From assembly GCF_001642935.1 (NCBI RefSeq), contig NZ_CP016761.1:3968001-4032000 (forward strand): 64,000 bases of DNA, in the 5' to 3' direction. This document shows positions 17,163-26,884 of the stretch, in pieces (positions within the stretch are counted from its first letter, which is position 1; each line of letters begins with the position of its first letter). Below the pieces are notes generated by a model. The model saw only the letters and a list, made by a program, of their open reading frames with translations, made no database searches and had not been told where the DNA came from. A program made the position numbers and the translations under genes. This stretch comes from Fictibacillus arsenicus (GTDB taxonomy: Bacteria; Bacillota; Bacilli; Bacillales; Fictibacillaceae).

Positions 17163-17321
17163 ATAAATGAATAGAAATCTGTGTCGACTGACAGATTCAT
17201 GTCAAAATAAGCAGATTTTTGTGAAATGAGATTACGGCCATCATACGTTAAAATGGATACAATATATTCGTTTATTACAAGATAGATAAGAACACCTATA
17301 AAATGCCTAAGTAATGAATAG

Positions 17322-17354
17322 AAAAAGAAGGTGACCTTTTATCACCTTCTTTTA
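17322..17354. terminator. Bidirectional terminator between convergent genes
   Basis: AGAAGGTGA/TCACCTTCT stem with A and T runs on either side; serves the dehydrogenase-family gene (+) and the PTS gene (-). Confidence 0.9.
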
Positions 17355-19265
17355 CTAATTAATATTTTCTAAAAGCTTATAAGCTTCCTCTTTTGTCTGA
17401 ACGGCTAATAATTGTTCTCGATAGTTTTCATCCATCAGCTTACGAGAAAGCATCTGAAGAATTTTTAAATGTTCGTTTCCTTCATTATGTTTAGGAACGG
17501 CTATCATAAAAATTAATTTAGCTGCAGATCCATCAAGACTATTCCAGTCTACTCCATCACGTTTTAGTCCAAACACAACCCTTGGAGTTTTAACTGATTC
17601 TGATTTTCCATGAGGAATAGCTATATTCATACCGATCCCTGTTGTACTCTCTTTCTCACGGCTTACAATAGCTTGTTTAAATTCTCCTTTTGATGAAAGT
17701 GTTCCTGAATAATCAAGTTTGTTTATCATCTCTTCAATGACTTCATTCCTCGTAGAACCCTCTAAATCCAGATCAATTAGATCAAGATCCATAATATCTG
17801 TCAGCTTATTGATTGAAGTTTCTTTTTGAATTGTTTCATGTGGAACATTTTTGGTTTCTTCAACAGTTAACTGATTTTCAGTCTCTATATCTTTTTTTAA
17901 GAAGTTAACTAAAATGGCCGTTACAAATACTCCAGCAATAACAGCCACAAAGAACATTAGCACATTATCTACCGCTCCAAGCACTGCAACGATAGGTCCG
18001 CCATGTGCTACCCGGTCTCCGACATTTCCAAGCATTGCAATAACGGATCCTGTCATAGATCCTGCCATAATACTTGGTATTACACGCAAAGGATCTTGTG
18101 CTGCAAATGGAATAGCCCCTTCAGTAATTCCGAAGAGCCCCATTGTAAATGCTGCTTTTCCTGCTTCCCGTTCTGCAGCCCGGAATTTTCTTTTGTTCAA
18201 TAATGTAGCTACACCCATTCCAATAGGAGGTATACAGATTGCAACTGCAATGGGACCCATAATTTCATAGTTTCCTTCACCAATCATGGCTGATCCGAAT
18301 AAGAACGCAACTTTATTTACGGGTCCCCCCATATCAAACGAGATCATCGCACCTAAGATTAGTGCTAATAGCAATGAGCTCGTCCCTTGCATACCTGCCA
18401 GCCACGCTGTTAAGCCTTCAAATATACCCGCAACTGGAGCTCCAATTAGGAATACAAACGCTAATCCTACAATTAATGATGCTAGTACCGGAATAATGAT
18501 GATAGGCATAATTGGCTGAATCGCTTTTGGAACATTTATTTTTTTGATAGCTAACGCTACATAACCAGCCAGGAAACCGGCGATTATTCCTCCAAGAAAT
18601 CCAGCACCCGCTTCACTGCCGTAAAAACTTCCGTTAGCCGCTATAAACCCGCCAATGATACCTGGAGCAAGTCCAGGACGATCAGCGATACTGTAGGCAA
18701 TATAACCTGCTAATATTGGAACCATGAAAGTAAACGATGCACCGCCAATCTGCTCTATCGTTTTCCAAAAGGAGTCCTCTGGAATCACAATTCCTCCAGG
18801 TGTTTTTTCTCCCCCTAGCGTTAAAGCAATCGCGATTAACAGACCACCGACTACAATGAAAGGAACCATAAAGGATACACCATTCATTAAATGGCGATAA
18901 ATCGGATTCTCTTTCTTCTCTTTCTTATTGTTGTCTATTTTGCTGCCGGCTTTATAAACAGGAACATCACCATTTTTCAACTTCCTGATTAATTGCTCTG
19001 GTTTACGAATACCCTCCTGTACACCTGTGACCAATACCTTTTTACCGATAAACCGTTCTTTGTCTACAGTTTTATCAGCGGCAATGATAATGCCATCTGC
19101 TTCTAGAATATCTTGATCTGTTAATTCGTTCTCCACCCCGATGGAACCTTGTGTTTCAATTTTTATTTCAACTCCCATTTGATCAGCTGCTTTTTGTAAA
19201 TTTTCGGCGGCCATATACGTATGGGCTATTCCGTTGGGGCATGAAGTAATAGCTAAGATTTTCAA
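17355..19265 (-). CDS. manP: Mannose/fructose-family PTS permease EIIBCA (ManP-like)
   Basis: 636 residues in the order EIIB (1-100, phospho-Cys9 in ITSCPNGIAHTYMAAE), EIIC (about 125-460, 8-10 membrane segments, MISFDMGGPVNKVAF, GITEGAIPFAAQDPLR) and EIIA (about 490-636, phospho-His in IGMNIAIPHGKSE). Transports and phosphorylates a hexose. The B-C-A order and overall sequence match ManP of B. subtilis rather than FruA (A-B-C). manA and a manR-type regulator are not next to it, so the operon is reduced and the sugar should be regarded as mannose or fructose. Confidence 0.85.
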   Translation of the reverse strand: MKILAITSCPNGIAHTYMAAENLQKAADQMGVEIKIETQGSIGVENELTDQDILEADGIIIAADKTVDKERFIGKKVLVTGVQEGIRKPEQLIRKLKNGDVPVYKAGSKIDNNKKEKKENPIYRHLMNGVSFMVPFIVVGGLLIAIALTLGGEKTPGGIVIPEDSFWKTIEQIGGASFTFMVPILAGYIAYSIADRPGLAPGIIGGFIAANGSFYGSEAGAGFLGGIIAGFLAGYVALAIKKINVPKAIQPIMPIIIIPVLASLIVGLAFVFLIGAPVAGIFEGLTAWLAGMQGTSSLLLALILGAMISFDMGGPVNKVAFLFGSAMIGEGNYEIMGPIAVAICIPPIGMGVATLLNKRKFRAAEREAGKAAFTMGLFGITEGAIPFAAQDPLRVIPSIMAGSMTGSVIAMLGNVGDRVAHGGPIVAVLGAVDNVLMFFVAVIAGVFVTAILVNFLKKDIETENQLTVEETKNVPHETIQKETSINKLTDIMDLDLIDLDLEGSTRNEVIEEMINKLDYSGTLSSKGEFKQAIVSREKESTTGIGMNIAIPHGKSESVKTPRVVFGLKRDGVDWNSLDGSAAKLIFMIAVPKHNEGNEHLKILQMLSRKLMDENYREQLLAVQTKEEAYKLLENIN

Positions 19266-19347
19266 ATTTAAATTCCTCCTGCAAATATGCCTTATTAAAG
19301 TAATCGCTTCCAGGTTTCTTAAAGTGTAGGTAATTGATATAAATAGA

Positions 19348-19375
19348 AGCGAGATAGAATAATCTCTATACTCGC
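19348..19375 (-). terminator. Possible terminator of the betaine transporter gene
   Basis: Imperfect stem GCGAG-ATAGA / TCTAT-CTCGC downstream of the stop, followed by a weak T-rich tract. Confidence 0.45.
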
Positions 19376-19391
19376 CATAAAATAAATTCTT

Positions 19392-20939
19392 CTATTCTTT
19401 CTTCTTTGCCAGCTTTTCAATTCTTTTAAAACGTCTTAAATCAGCTTTTCGGATTGGAAGCGGCTCTCTTTTTAGAAGCTTTATGGTTGAGAATAAGAGC
19501 AGCAGCAAAATAACTATAAAAGGCAATGCTGCAATTAATGAAGCTGTCTGCAGCGCTTCAAGTCCTCCTGCATACAGCAGAACTGCTGCGATGGCAGCCA
19601 TCAGTATTCCCCATACAAATTTTGCGAACTGCGGCGGGTTCAAGCTTCCATGCGAGGTCATGCTTGCAAGAATATATGTCGCTGAATCCGCCGAAGTAAC
19701 TAGGAAAGTAAAAATAAGTAAAAGTGAAATAACTGATAGCATATCCGTCATAGGTAAGCCTTCGTACACTTGAAAAAGAGCTGAAGTTAAATCAGCATCC
19801 ACCGCTTCTGCAATTTGAGTGCCGTTATGTAAGTCATTCCATAGGGCTGTTCCACCGAAAGTAGCAATCCAAAGACAAGCAATTGCAGGGGGAATAACCA
19901 TGACACCTATAATAAATTCCCTTATCGTTCTTCCTCTCGAAACTCTCGCCACAAAAGCTCCAACAAATGGAGACCATGCGATTACCCAAGCCCAATAAAA
20001 AATTGTCCAGTCTCTGATCCAAGTACCACCTTTATATGGCTGCACTCTTAAACTGTTTTGAACAAAGTTGGTAATATAATCTCCAATAGCCAAAGTAAAG
20101 GACTCTAGAATAAAGACTTTCGGACCTGCTGCAAAGACAAATAAAAGAAGACCAATCGCAAGACCTAAATTCAAATTACTTAAGTATTTGATTCCTTTCT
20201 TTAACCCTGTTGTGGAAGAAAGCATATAAGCTATAAACATGAACAGAATGATTGTCAGCTGAATACCAATGGAGTTACCCGTTTTAAATACGATATTTAA
20301 TCCGCCGTTCATTTGAAGAACGCCAAGTCCTACGGATGTTGCTATACCCATTACTGTTGCAATAACCGCAAAAGAATCAATGGTATTTTTCACAGCTCGT
20401 CTGCTCCCAATTACTGGTTCTAAAGCAGTAGAAACGAGTCCGTCTTTTTGCTTTCTAAATTGCAAAAAACCAATTACAAGCCCAACCAGCGCAAAAACAG
20501 ACCATTGGCTGATTCCCCAATGGAAAAAAGAATAACCCATAGCTAGTCTAGCAGCTTCTTCTGTTTGTCCTTTAACGGCAGAGAATGGCGGAGAAAAGAA
20601 ATGACTCATTGGTTCTGCTACTCCCCAAAATACAAGACCAGCACCGAATCCGGCAGAAAATAGCATGCCGATCCATGTGAAAAATGAGAATTCTGGGCTT
20701 TCATTTTCCCCTCCTAGACGAATTGCACCGTACTTGCTGAATGCGAGTCCAACTAAGAAAATAATAATAATGAAAACAGAAAATAAATAGAACCAACCAA
20801 AATTGATCGTGGTAAAATCAAATAATTTACCAGCAACTTTCCCGAATTTTTTTGGCATGACTGCTCCAATCAAAACGAATAACATGATGACCGCAGCTGA
20901 CACATAAAATACAGGATTTTTCCAAACCTCACTTTTCAT
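19392..20939 (-). CDS. opuD: BCCT-family glycine betaine/choline transporter (OpuD-like)
   Basis: 515 residues, 12 predicted membrane helices. BCCT signatures: FSFFTWIGMLFSAGFGAGLV with the glycine stretch of TM3, WGVAEPMSHFFSPP, and the aromatic betaine box WTIFYWAWVIAWSPFVGAFV in TM8. A sodium-coupled importer of glycine betaine or a related trimethylammonium osmolyte; length and sequence are closest to OpuD. Monocistronic. The exact osmolyte is inferred. Confidence 0.88.
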   Translation of the reverse strand: MKSEVWKNPVFYVSAAVIMLFVLIGAVMPKKFGKVAGKLFDFTTINFGWFYLFSVFIIIIFLVGLAFSKYGAIRLGGENESPEFSFFTWIGMLFSAGFGAGLVFWGVAEPMSHFFSPPFSAVKGQTEEAARLAMGYSFFHWGISQWSVFALVGLVIGFLQFRKQKDGLVSTALEPVIGSRRAVKNTIDSFAVIATVMGIATSVGLGVLQMNGGLNIVFKTGNSIGIQLTIILFMFIAYMLSSTTGLKKGIKYLSNLNLGLAIGLLLFVFAAGPKVFILESFTLAIGDYITNFVQNSLRVQPYKGGTWIRDWTIFYWAWVIAWSPFVGAFVARVSRGRTIREFIIGVMVIPPAIACLWIATFGGTALWNDLHNGTQIAEAVDADLTSALFQVYEGLPMTDMLSVISLLLIFTFLVTSADSATYILASMTSHGSLNPPQFAKFVWGILMAAIAAVLLYAGGLEALQTASLIAALPFIVILLLLLFSTIKLLKREPLPIRKADLRRFKRIEKLAKKKE

Positions 20940-21012
20940 GTCGTGCCCCCTTAAAAATAATTTACTTATTTACTATTACCTATCAATTGGTTCGTAAACA
21001 TGTGTATATAAA

Positions 21013-21044
21013 CAAAAAAACCTCAGCACAAGTTTGCCGAGGTT
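21013..21044 (-). terminator. Terminator of the truncated hydroxybutyrate dehydrogenase gene
   Basis: AACCTCGGC/GCTGAGGTT stem followed by seven T on the minus strand. It outlived most of its gene. Confidence 0.85.
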
Positions 21045-21055
21045 AAATAAATCAA

Positions 21056-21305
21056 TTATTGAGCTGTATAACCGCCATCAATGACAATTGCTTGTCCTGT
21101 TACACTCTTCGCTTTGTCACTGGATAAGAACATAGCATAGTCAGCAATTTCACTTACTTCCATAAGACGTTTTTGCGGAACTAGCGGATAAATTACTTCT
21201 TCAAGCACTTTATCTAAAGATACATTTTTTGTTTTCGCCAAGTCTTCTAATTGACCGCGAACAAGGGGAGTATCTACACATCCAGGGCAAAGTGCGTTAC
21301 ATTTT
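21056..21305 (-). pseudogene. 3-hydroxybutyrate dehydrogenase remnant (C-terminal third)
   Basis: About 82 codons encoding the C-terminal end of an SDR close to BdhA: ALCPGCVDTPLVRGQLEDLA, YPLVPQKRLMEVSEIADYAM and TGQAIVIDGGYTAQ with normal stop. Roughly the first 170 residues (Rossmann and catalytic Ser/Tyr/Lys part) are absent; upstream DNA is AT-rich and unrelated. It lies beside a fatty-acid degradation cluster, where an intact bdh would fit. The following 288-bp gap holds only the CaiB gene terminator. Confidence 0.82.
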
Positions 21306-21520
21306 TTCATCTGAAATATATAGAATATCAATTTAAATAAGAGTTTTAATGACGTACTTAAACAAACCGAAGTAAATCTTTTTATACAAAACGAAATTCA
21401 TAGTAACAAATAATTTTTGAACATTAGCAGTGTGATTTTACTCGATAAGGCTGGTTTTTATGAGTTTATCGTGGTGATGATAGACATGTCTATATTATTA
21501 GTTTAGTGGATTTGAAAATT

Positions 21521-21556
21521 TAATAAAAATAACCGATATCCTTAAAAGATACGGTT
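21521..21556 (-). terminator. Terminator of the acyl-CoA ligase/CaiB operon
   Basis: AACCG-TATC / GATA-T-CGGTT stem followed by ATTTTTATT on the minus strand, 38 nt after the stop. Confidence 0.7.
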
Positions 21557-21593
21557 AAAGTAACAAATATTAATGATATTGTTTAGAGCCTGT

Positions 21594-22757
21594 TTATATA
21601 ATACCCGTACTTCTCCATGCCAAAAGCTCACTTTCAGATATATGAAGCAACTTTTTAAGTACTTCGTCAGTATGTTCTCCCTTTTCTGGTGCAGACGGCA
21701 GATCTTCTGTTCTCAGCCCGCTGTGCATCTTAACCTGACCGCCTGCATGCACGGCTTCTTTTTCTAAAAAATATGGGTGCTTAGCGATTTCGTGCCCCTC
21801 AAGAACAGGAGCAAGACAGCAGTCCGTATCCATACCGAACTTACTCCACTCATCCATTGTTCTGCTCTTAAAGAGTTCTATCATTTTCTTATAGATAGAA
21901 CAGTCTGGCGTAGTTCTTGAAAACTGCAGCGGTATCCAATCCGGACGATCTACTCCCAGGCAAAAGTTGTTCCAGAACTTTGATTCCAGTGCTCCGAGAC
22001 TTACAAAACGGCCGTCCTTTGTCTCATACAGTGCATAAGAAACAATACTACCGTTTAATACACCGAACCCGTTTCTTGTTCCGGTTTCCTTTTCTATCAA
22101 AACATGATTGACCATAAAGGAAGCCATGACCTCTGTGATGGAGATAGAATGATAGCTCCCCTTGCCTGTTATTGATCGGGAAACGAGTCCTGCTAAAATC
22201 CCTTCGTTGGCTGCCATCCCTCCAATAAAGTCTGCAAACGTATTAGATGGGTGGACTGGACGGCCATGATCATCCTTAAGCTGAGCGAGTGCCCCGCTGA
22301 GTGCCATGTAATTGATATCATGGCTGCCAAGAGTGCTTAAAATGCCGTCCTGTCCATATCCGGATATGGAACAGTAGATGATTTTCGGATTTACTTTGGA
22401 TACTTCTTCAAAACTGAGACCGAGTTTTGCCATTTTGCCAGGACGGAAACTTTCAATAAGTACATCCGCTTCTTGTATAAGACGAAGGGCTATTTCCCTC
22501 CCTGATGCATGTTTCAGGTTCAATGTGATACCCTTTTTCCCCCGGTTATTCGCCTTAAATCCAATTCCTTCTCCATTACTTTTTGGACCTGTAGTACGGG
22601 CAGGGTCGCCTGAAGGGGGTTCCACCTTAATAACTTCTGCTCCCATTTCAGCAAGCCTTAATGTTGCAAATGGCCCGGGTAAGTACTGGCTGAAATCAAG
22701 AACTCGGACATCTTCCAGCAGCTTGCTTGAAAGGTGTTCTGTTTTTTCCTTCAGCAT
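21594..22757 (-). CDS. CaiB/BaiF family III CoA-transferase
   Basis: 387 residues. N-terminal VLDFSQYLPGPFATLRLAEM and GAEVIKVEPPSGDPAR, then NRGKKGITLNLKHASGREI and ADVLIESFRPGKMAKLG are the family III signature blocks; the catalytic aspartate should be in DHG-P-HPSNTFADFIGG. Transfers CoA between acyl-CoA and a free carboxylic acid; racemases of the same family (AMACR) are a second possibility. The ATG lies 3 nt after the stop of the upstream ligase gene, so the two are translationally coupled. Confidence 0.88.
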   Translation of the reverse strand: MLKEKTEHLSSKLLEDVRVLDFSQYLPGPFATLRLAEMGAEVIKVEPPSGDPARTTGPKSNGEGIGFKANNRGKKGITLNLKHASGREIALRLIQEADVLIESFRPGKMAKLGLSFEEVSKVNPKIIYCSISGYGQDGILSTLGSHDINYMALSGALAQLKDDHGRPVHPSNTFADFIGGMAANEGILAGLVSRSITGKGSYHSISITEVMASFMVNHVLIEKETGTRNGFGVLNGSIVSYALYETKDGRFVSLGALESKFWNNFCLGVDRPDWIPLQFSRTTPDCSIYKKMIELFKSRTMDEWSKFGMDTDCCLAPVLEGHEIAKHPYFLEKEAVHAGGQVKMHSGLRTEDLPSAPEKGEHTDEVLKKLLHISESELLAWRSTGII

Positions 22758-22760
22758 TTC

Positions 22761-24335
22761 TTACAATGCTCCCCTGTTCGTTATGAACAGATCCTCTAAT
22801 TGTTTACGGAGTACGAATTTTTGAATTTTGCCGCTCGCATTTCTTGGCAGAGCTTCACAGAAAATGTACTTACGCGGACGTTTATAATTGGCGATTTGAT
22901 CACTGCTTTTACACCATCCATCAAGGTCTTCTTCTGTTACAGCATGATCCTTCTTTACAACAAAAGCTGTTACCGTTTCGCCCCAGCGGTCATCCGGCTG
23001 CCCGACAACAGCGGCATCAAGCACCCCTTTATGGGCATGAAGTACATCTTCAACCTCTCTTGGATATATGTTTTCTCCGCCGGAAATAATCATGTCATCA
23101 ACTCGGTCCTTTACCCACAAGTACCCTTCTTCATCTAGGTAGCCGATATCGCCTGAATGGTACCATCCCTTATATAAAGCTTTTTCCGTCGCCTCTTCCC
23201 TTTGAAAGTAACCGGACATCATGCAAGGACCTTTGACAAGGATCTCACCGGTTTCTCCAGGCGGCATAACATCATTAGGGTCAGACGGTCCATTTTCATT
23301 CGGGCGGACAATGCGAATCTCATGATTAAGACATGCCTGTCCTGCCGATCCGGCTTTTCTGAGCTGATCTTGTTCACCAAGAAACGTAATAGCAGGACCC
23401 ATCTCGGTCATTCCATATGCTTGGACGAGCGTTAGACCTAGTCGTTCATGGCAAGCATGGACAAGGGAAGGAGCCATTGGCGCTGCCCCATACAAACCGG
23501 TCTTTAAACTCGATATATCAAATTGTTGCAAATCTTCTTGAAGGAGCATATTCCACATGGTGGGCGCTGCAAAAAATTTCGTGATTTTCTCTTCTTCAAT
23601 CAAGCTAAGCACCTTTTTCGGATCAAACTGATGAAGAATGACATTGCTTGCTCCGACGTGTAATCTTGGTAAAAATGCGCAATGGAGTTCCGCACAATGA
23701 AACATGGGCGCCGTTACAAGTCCTGCATCAGAAGAATCAAGCTTCGTTGCACCTATAACGATTAAACTTTGTTCTACGATTTCACGGTGGGAGTGGAGCA
23801 CCCCTTTAGGTCTTCCCGTCGTCCCGCTGGTATACATGATGGCGTACAGGTCATTTTCATCTACAGGTAATTCTGCCAGCTCTGAAGAGGCTCCCGACAC
23901 TTTTTCATGATAGCTCGCCGCATATTCAGGATACTCTCCGTCAATCTGCCAAAATAAAGCTCTCGTAAATCGATCCTTGATACTAGTTACGGTTGGCTCA
24001 AGAGCTTTTTCAAAGAGTACAACCTTAGGGGCTGCATCATGAAGGATAAACGCCACTTCTTCAGCCGTCAGACGGAAGTTGATGGGGTTAAAGACAGCCC
24101 CGATTTTTGTGCAGGCAAGGAATGCAGTAGCGAGTTCTTCCGTATTGAATAAAAAGGTTGAAACTCGGTCACCCTTTGTCACTCCTTCTTTCATGAGTGC
24201 ATTGGCCAGTTTATTTACCTGGACGTTCCATTCGCTGTAGGATAAGCGCTGATTCTTCCTGACATCATAAATCGCCTCTTTGTTTGGAAACTTTTGCACG
24301 GTCAAATCAAATATTCTGCCAATCGTTGTCCCCAT
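22761..24335 (-). CDS. Fatty-acid-type acyl-CoA ligase (ANL family)
   Basis: 524 residues. AMP-binding P-loop YAIMYTSGTTGRPKG, YGMTEMGP (A5-type motif), GWYHSGDIGYLDEEGYLWV and the C-terminal catalytic lysine region RNASGKIQKFVLRKQL. Activates a carboxylic acid to the CoA thioester with ATP. First gene of a two-gene operon with the CaiB-type transferase, behind RBS GGAGGG. Substrate chain length not predictable. The upstream gap (24336-24527) carries 21-bp tandem repeats. Confidence 0.88.
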   Translation of the reverse strand: MGTTIGRIFDLTVQKFPNKEAIYDVRKNQRLSYSEWNVQVNKLANALMKEGVTKGDRVSTFLFNTEELATAFLACTKIGAVFNPINFRLTAEEVAFILHDAAPKVVLFEKALEPTVTSIKDRFTRALFWQIDGEYPEYAASYHEKVSGASSELAELPVDENDLYAIMYTSGTTGRPKGVLHSHREIVEQSLIVIGATKLDSSDAGLVTAPMFHCAELHCAFLPRLHVGASNVILHQFDPKKVLSLIEEEKITKFFAAPTMWNMLLQEDLQQFDISSLKTGLYGAAPMAPSLVHACHERLGLTLVQAYGMTEMGPAITFLGEQDQLRKAGSAGQACLNHEIRIVRPNENGPSDPNDVMPPGETGEILVKGPCMMSGYFQREEATEKALYKGWYHSGDIGYLDEEGYLWVKDRVDDMIISGGENIYPREVEDVLHAHKGVLDAAVVGQPDDRWGETVTAFVVKKDHAVTEEDLDGWCKSSDQIANYKRPRKYIFCEALPRNASGKIQKFVLRKQLEDLFITNRGAL

Positions 24336-24441
24336 CTTAATCCCTCCGTTATCATTAGATTCAGCTTATTTCTAAAGGCTGTTTTCGCAAATTTTGTTGC
24401 TCTTGAAAGTCGTTGATTTCCTCCTTTCTATGAATTTATTT

Positions 24442-24504
24442 TTACCGTTGATAAAATTCAAATTACCGTTCATAAAAATCGAATTACCTTGCATAAAATC
24501 CATC
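24442..24504. repeat. Three tandem 21-bp repeats
   Basis: Three consecutive 21-bp units starting 24442, 24463 and 24484, consensus TTACCGTT-ATAAAAATC-AA. Between the thiolase and ligase genes. A short stretch at 24370-24421 also resembles the flank and end of the dispersed repeat seen at 63.6 kb. Confidence 0.8.
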
Positions 24505-24527
24505 ACTGCTGAAACTAACCCTTTAAG

Positions 24528-25667
24528 CTAATCAAGCCTTTCTATAATTGTGGCATTCGCCATTCCGTGCCCTTCACACATCGTTTGCAGCCCATACCTT
24601 CCTCCAGTCCTTTCAAGCTCATGCATTAACGTAACCATTAAGCGGGCACCACTTCCGCCGAGTGGGTGTCCTAGGGCAATCGCACCGCCATTCGGGTTGA
24701 GCTTCTTAGGATTGGCACCTGTCTCTTTTAACCACGCAAGTGTGACAGATGCAAAGGCTTCATTCACTTCAAAAATGTCAATGTCATCAATGGTAAGACC
24801 TGATTTTTCCAATGCTTTTTGTGTTGCTGGAATCGGACCTGTCAGCATGAGAGTTGGATCCGATCCAACCACAACACGGGTATGGACTTTAAACCGGGGT
24901 TTAAGCCCGAGTTCTTCTGCTTTTTCCCGGCTCATTAAGAGCATAGCGGCAGTTCCATCACTGATCTGGCTTGCATTTCCGGCATGGATGACGCCATTTT
25001 CTATAAAAGCTGGTTTCAAGCTTTCCAATGCTTCAAGTGATGTTTCCTCGCGCGGTCCAGAATCCTTGGAAAACACCGTTCCATCTGAAAGCTGTACAGG
25101 AACGATCTCCCTATTAAAATAGCCTTCAGCTTGCGCACGAAGTGCTTTTTTATGGCTTTCGAGTGAATAGCGGTCGAGATCTTCTCTCGTAAACTCGTAT
25201 TTTTCAGCGATTCGTTCCGCCGACAATCCCTGATGAATCACTTCATAACGTTCCTTTAGAGCCGGACTGAAACCCGTTCCCTGATAATTCGATCCCATCG
25301 GCACACGGGACATGCTCTCAACACCGCCTGCGATCACAACATCCATATCCCCGGACAGAATCGCTTGGGCTGCAAAATGTACAGCCTGCTGACTCGAACC
25401 GCATTGGCGGTCAATCGTTGTACCAGGAACCTCGATCGGCAGACCCGCAATCAGTGCGGACACTCTTGCAATATCCCCCGCCTGTTCACCTGATTGAGTG
25501 ACACAGCCTAAGATGACATCTTCTATTAAATGTGCATCTATGCCTGTTCGATCTACCAGTTCCTTTAGAACAATAGCTGCCAGATCATCCGGGCGGATAT
25601 CCTTCAGACCGCCATTTCTTCTTCCAACTGCTGTTCTTATTCCTTCTACAATTACAGCTTCTCTCAT
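24528..25667 (-). CDS. Acetyl-CoA acyltransferase (thiolase)
   Basis: 379 residues. The N-terminal nucleophile Cys is in TTIDRQCGSSQQAVHFAAQA; ISDGTAAMLLMSREKAEEL and the C-terminal catalytic pair in NPNGGAIALGHPLGGSGARL and MCEGHGMANATIIERL are intact. Cleaves 3-ketoacyl-CoA with CoA (or condenses acetyl-CoA). It lies 34 nt downstream of the acyl-CoA dehydrogenase in the operon that starts at 28.4 kb behind a sigma-54 promoter. Confidence 0.93.
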   Translation of the reverse strand: MREAVIVEGIRTAVGRRNGGLKDIRPDDLAAIVLKELVDRTGIDAHLIEDVILGCVTQSGEQAGDIARVSALIAGLPIEVPGTTIDRQCGSSQQAVHFAAQAILSGDMDVVIAGGVESMSRVPMGSNYQGTGFSPALKERYEVIHQGLSAERIAEKYEFTREDLDRYSLESHKKALRAQAEGYFNREIVPVQLSDGTVFSKDSGPREETSLEALESLKPAFIENGVIHAGNASQISDGTAAMLLMSREKAEELGLKPRFKVHTRVVVGSDPTLMLTGPIPATQKALEKSGLTIDDIDIFEVNEAFASVTLAWLKETGANPKKLNPNGGAIALGHPLGGSGARLMVTLMHELERTGGRYGLQTMCEGHGMANATIIERLD

Positions 25668-25701
25668 CTCTTCTCCCTCACTTTTCTATGTGTAAGACGT
25701 T

Positions 25702-26847
25702 CTATAAACCTAAGTTTTTAGCAATAATAACTTTCATAATTTCGTTTGTACCGGCGTAAATGCTTGCGACCGGAATGTCTCTGTATCTTCTGGCAATCTC
25801 GTATTCTTCCATATACCCATAGCCGCCGTGCAGCTGCATGCATTCCCCCGCAATCCGCTTTGCTGTATCGGTAAGCCTCCATTTAGCCATCGACACCTTT
25901 GTTACGATATTTTCGCCAGCCATATGCTCGGCGATAAGCGCATCAAGGAATGCCCTGCCCATCTCAATATCTGTCGCCATCTCTGCTAGCTTGAACTGTG
26001 TATTTTGAAACTGACTGACAGGACGGCCAAAAGCCTCTCTGTTCTTTACATAATTGAGGGTCTGCTTAAACATTTCCTCAGCTGCTGCCTGTGCGCCAAT
26101 CGCCACTACGAGCCTTTCCTGCTGCAGTTTTTTCATCAAATATGTGAAACCTTTTCCTTCTTCACCAAGAAGGTTATCTTTATGAACGCGGCAGCCCTCG
26201 AAAATAAGTTCTGCTGTATCCTGACAATGAAGGCCGACCTTATCCAGTTTCCTTCCCCTTGTAAACCCGGGTGTATCTCTTTCAACTACAAATAAGCTTA
26301 CGCCCTTATGTTTTGGTTTTGCATGAAGATCTGTTTTACAAGCTACAATGACCAGATCTGCATGGATTCCGTTCGTTATAAATGTCTTTTGTCCGTTAAT
26401 GATGTAATGGCTGCCTTCAAGCTTTGCAGTTGTTTTGATACCCGCAAGATCAGACCCTGTTCCGGGCTCAGTCATGGCAATCGCAGTGATGATTTCTCCT
26501 GTCACACAGCGCGGCAGCCAGCGTTGTTTTTGCTCTTCTGTACCGTAGGCTGTGATATATGGTACGACAATATCATTATGAAGCCCGATTCCAATTAGAC
26601 CTGAGCCTACTCGCTCGAGCTCTTCATTAATGACAGCAGCAAAACCCCAGTCAACACCGCTCCCGCCATATTTTTCTTCAACATCCGGGCAAAGAAAGCC
26701 TTGATCGCCCATTTTGGTCCAAAAAGAACGGGGGATTATCCGATCTTTTTCCCATTGATCATAAAAAGGATAAGCCTCTTTTTCTAAAAACTTTCTTAAT
26801 GATTTACGGAACATCTCATGATCATCATTCAAAAAAGAACGCTTCAT
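25702..26847 (-). CDS. Acyl-CoA dehydrogenase
   Basis: 381 residues with the full fold: ITAIAMTEPGTGSDLAGIKT (signature 1), FITNGIHADLVIVACKT, and QLHGGYGYMEEYEIARRYRD (signature 2) with YAGTNEIMK. Catalyses FAD-dependent alpha,beta-desaturation of an acyl-CoA. Start ATG at 26847 has AAGAGGT 8 nt upstream; a TTG three codons earlier overlaps the RBS. Middle gene of the ligase - dehydrogenase - thiolase operon. Chain-length preference unknown. Confidence 0.92.
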   Translation of the reverse strand: MKRSFLNDDHEMFRKSLRKFLEKEAYPFYDQWEKDRIIPRSFWTKMGDQGFLCPDVEEKYGGSGVDWGFAAVINEELERVGSGLIGIGLHNDIVVPYITAYGTEEQKQRWLPRCVTGEIITAIAMTEPGTGSDLAGIKTTAKLEGSHYIINGQKTFITNGIHADLVIVACKTDLHAKPKHKGVSLFVVERDTPGFTRGRKLDKVGLHCQDTAELIFEGCRVHKDNLLGEEGKGFTYLMKKLQQERLVVAIGAQAAAEEMFKQTLNYVKNREAFGRPVSQFQNTQFKLAEMATDIEMGRAFLDALIAEHMAGENIVTKVSMAKWRLTDTAKRIAGECMQLHGGYGYMEEYEIARRYRDIPVASIYAGTNEIMKVIIAKNLGL

Positions 26848-26884
26848 TTTCTGCAACCTCTTTCCATTGATGTTATTTAGGTTA

